Shown here piece by piece: positions 21,212 to 21,262 of a DNA stretch of 21,262 nucleotides (position 1 is the first letter of the stretch; each line of letters begins with the position of its first letter). Below the pieces are notes generated by a model. The model saw nothing but the letters and a program-made list of their open reading frames with translations. It was not told the DNA's origin and ran no database searches. A program made the position numbers and the translations under genes. The stretch comes from an uncultured Collinsella sp. (GTDB lineage: Bacteria; Actinomycetota; Coriobacteriia; Coriobacteriales; Coriobacteriaceae). The DNA is taken from assembly GCA_958346935.1 (NCBI GenBank), contig CATVTM010000038.1, positions 1 to 21,262 of the forward strand. The letters are read 5' to 3'.

Positions 21212-21262
21212 CTATTTTCCGAGCGGTGAGAATTCGTCGACGATGAGGTCGAGGCATTGCGG
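21212..21262 (-). CDS. C-terminal end of an upstream gene (cut by window edge)
   Basis: The frame PQCLDLIVDEFSPLGK ends in TAG at 21214-21212, whose bases overlap the ribosome site of the 30-residue gene. Only 16 codons are visible, too few to identify. The call rests on the tight stop/ribosome-site overlap. Confidence 0.45.
   Translation of the reverse strand, partial: PQCLDLIVDEFSPLGK

Noticed and set aside
1..21262. CRISPR arrays, tRNA or rRNA genes, insertion sequences, prophage
   Set aside because: No regularly spaced repeats, no tRNA/rRNA-like sequence and no transposase or integrase motifs were found in reading both strands.

Overview
The window looks like chromosomal DNA from a coriobacterial actinobacterium, most like Collinsella or a close relative. 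The grounds are high GC, the mix of Firmicutes-like families (DapH-type lysine pathway, HigBA, ECF transporters) with actinobacterial base composition, and sortase-anchored surface proteins. The genus is an inference from style and gene content, not from a search.

Region 1 (1-4966) is lysine/diaminopimelate biosynthesis. A minus-strand operon runs lysA-dapA (one uninterrupted reading frame) > dapB > dapH, where dapH runs off the left edge. It is preceded by a recognisable lysine riboswitch (about 3495-3630) whose downstream sequence can fold over the lysA ribosome binding site. A divergent M20 amidohydrolase is a candidate for the N-acetyl-diaminopimelate deacetylase that the DapH branch needs.

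Region 2 (4967-10036) is accessory: a HigB/HigA toxin-antitoxin pair, a small membrane protein behind a G9 run, an EcsC-family protein, two gene-poor stretches with decayed coding sequence, an FxLYD-type anchored protein, an XRE-like regulator and a membrane-anchored Ser/Thr kinase.

Region 3 (10041-14480) is cell envelope: a secreted coiled-coil protein with a lysozyme-like domain, a MOSC protein, and a D-aspartate-ligase-like ATP-grasp enzyme with an aspartate racemase. The last two together suggest a D-Asp (D-iAsn) peptidoglycan cross-bridge.

Region 4 (14510-18743) is an ECF transporter operon on the minus strand: two paralogous S components, a double-ATPase EcfA and an EcfT. It is headed by a 22-codon leader peptide with three consecutive Trp codons and a strong intrinsic terminator. 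This is a transcription attenuator and points to tryptophan (or a tryptophan-related compound) as the transported substrate. It is the most interesting item in the window.

Region 5 (18805-21262) holds a secreted C69 dipeptidase with an LPTTG sortase anchor and its promoter, and a 30-residue single-helix membrane protein directly following the end of another gene at the right edge.
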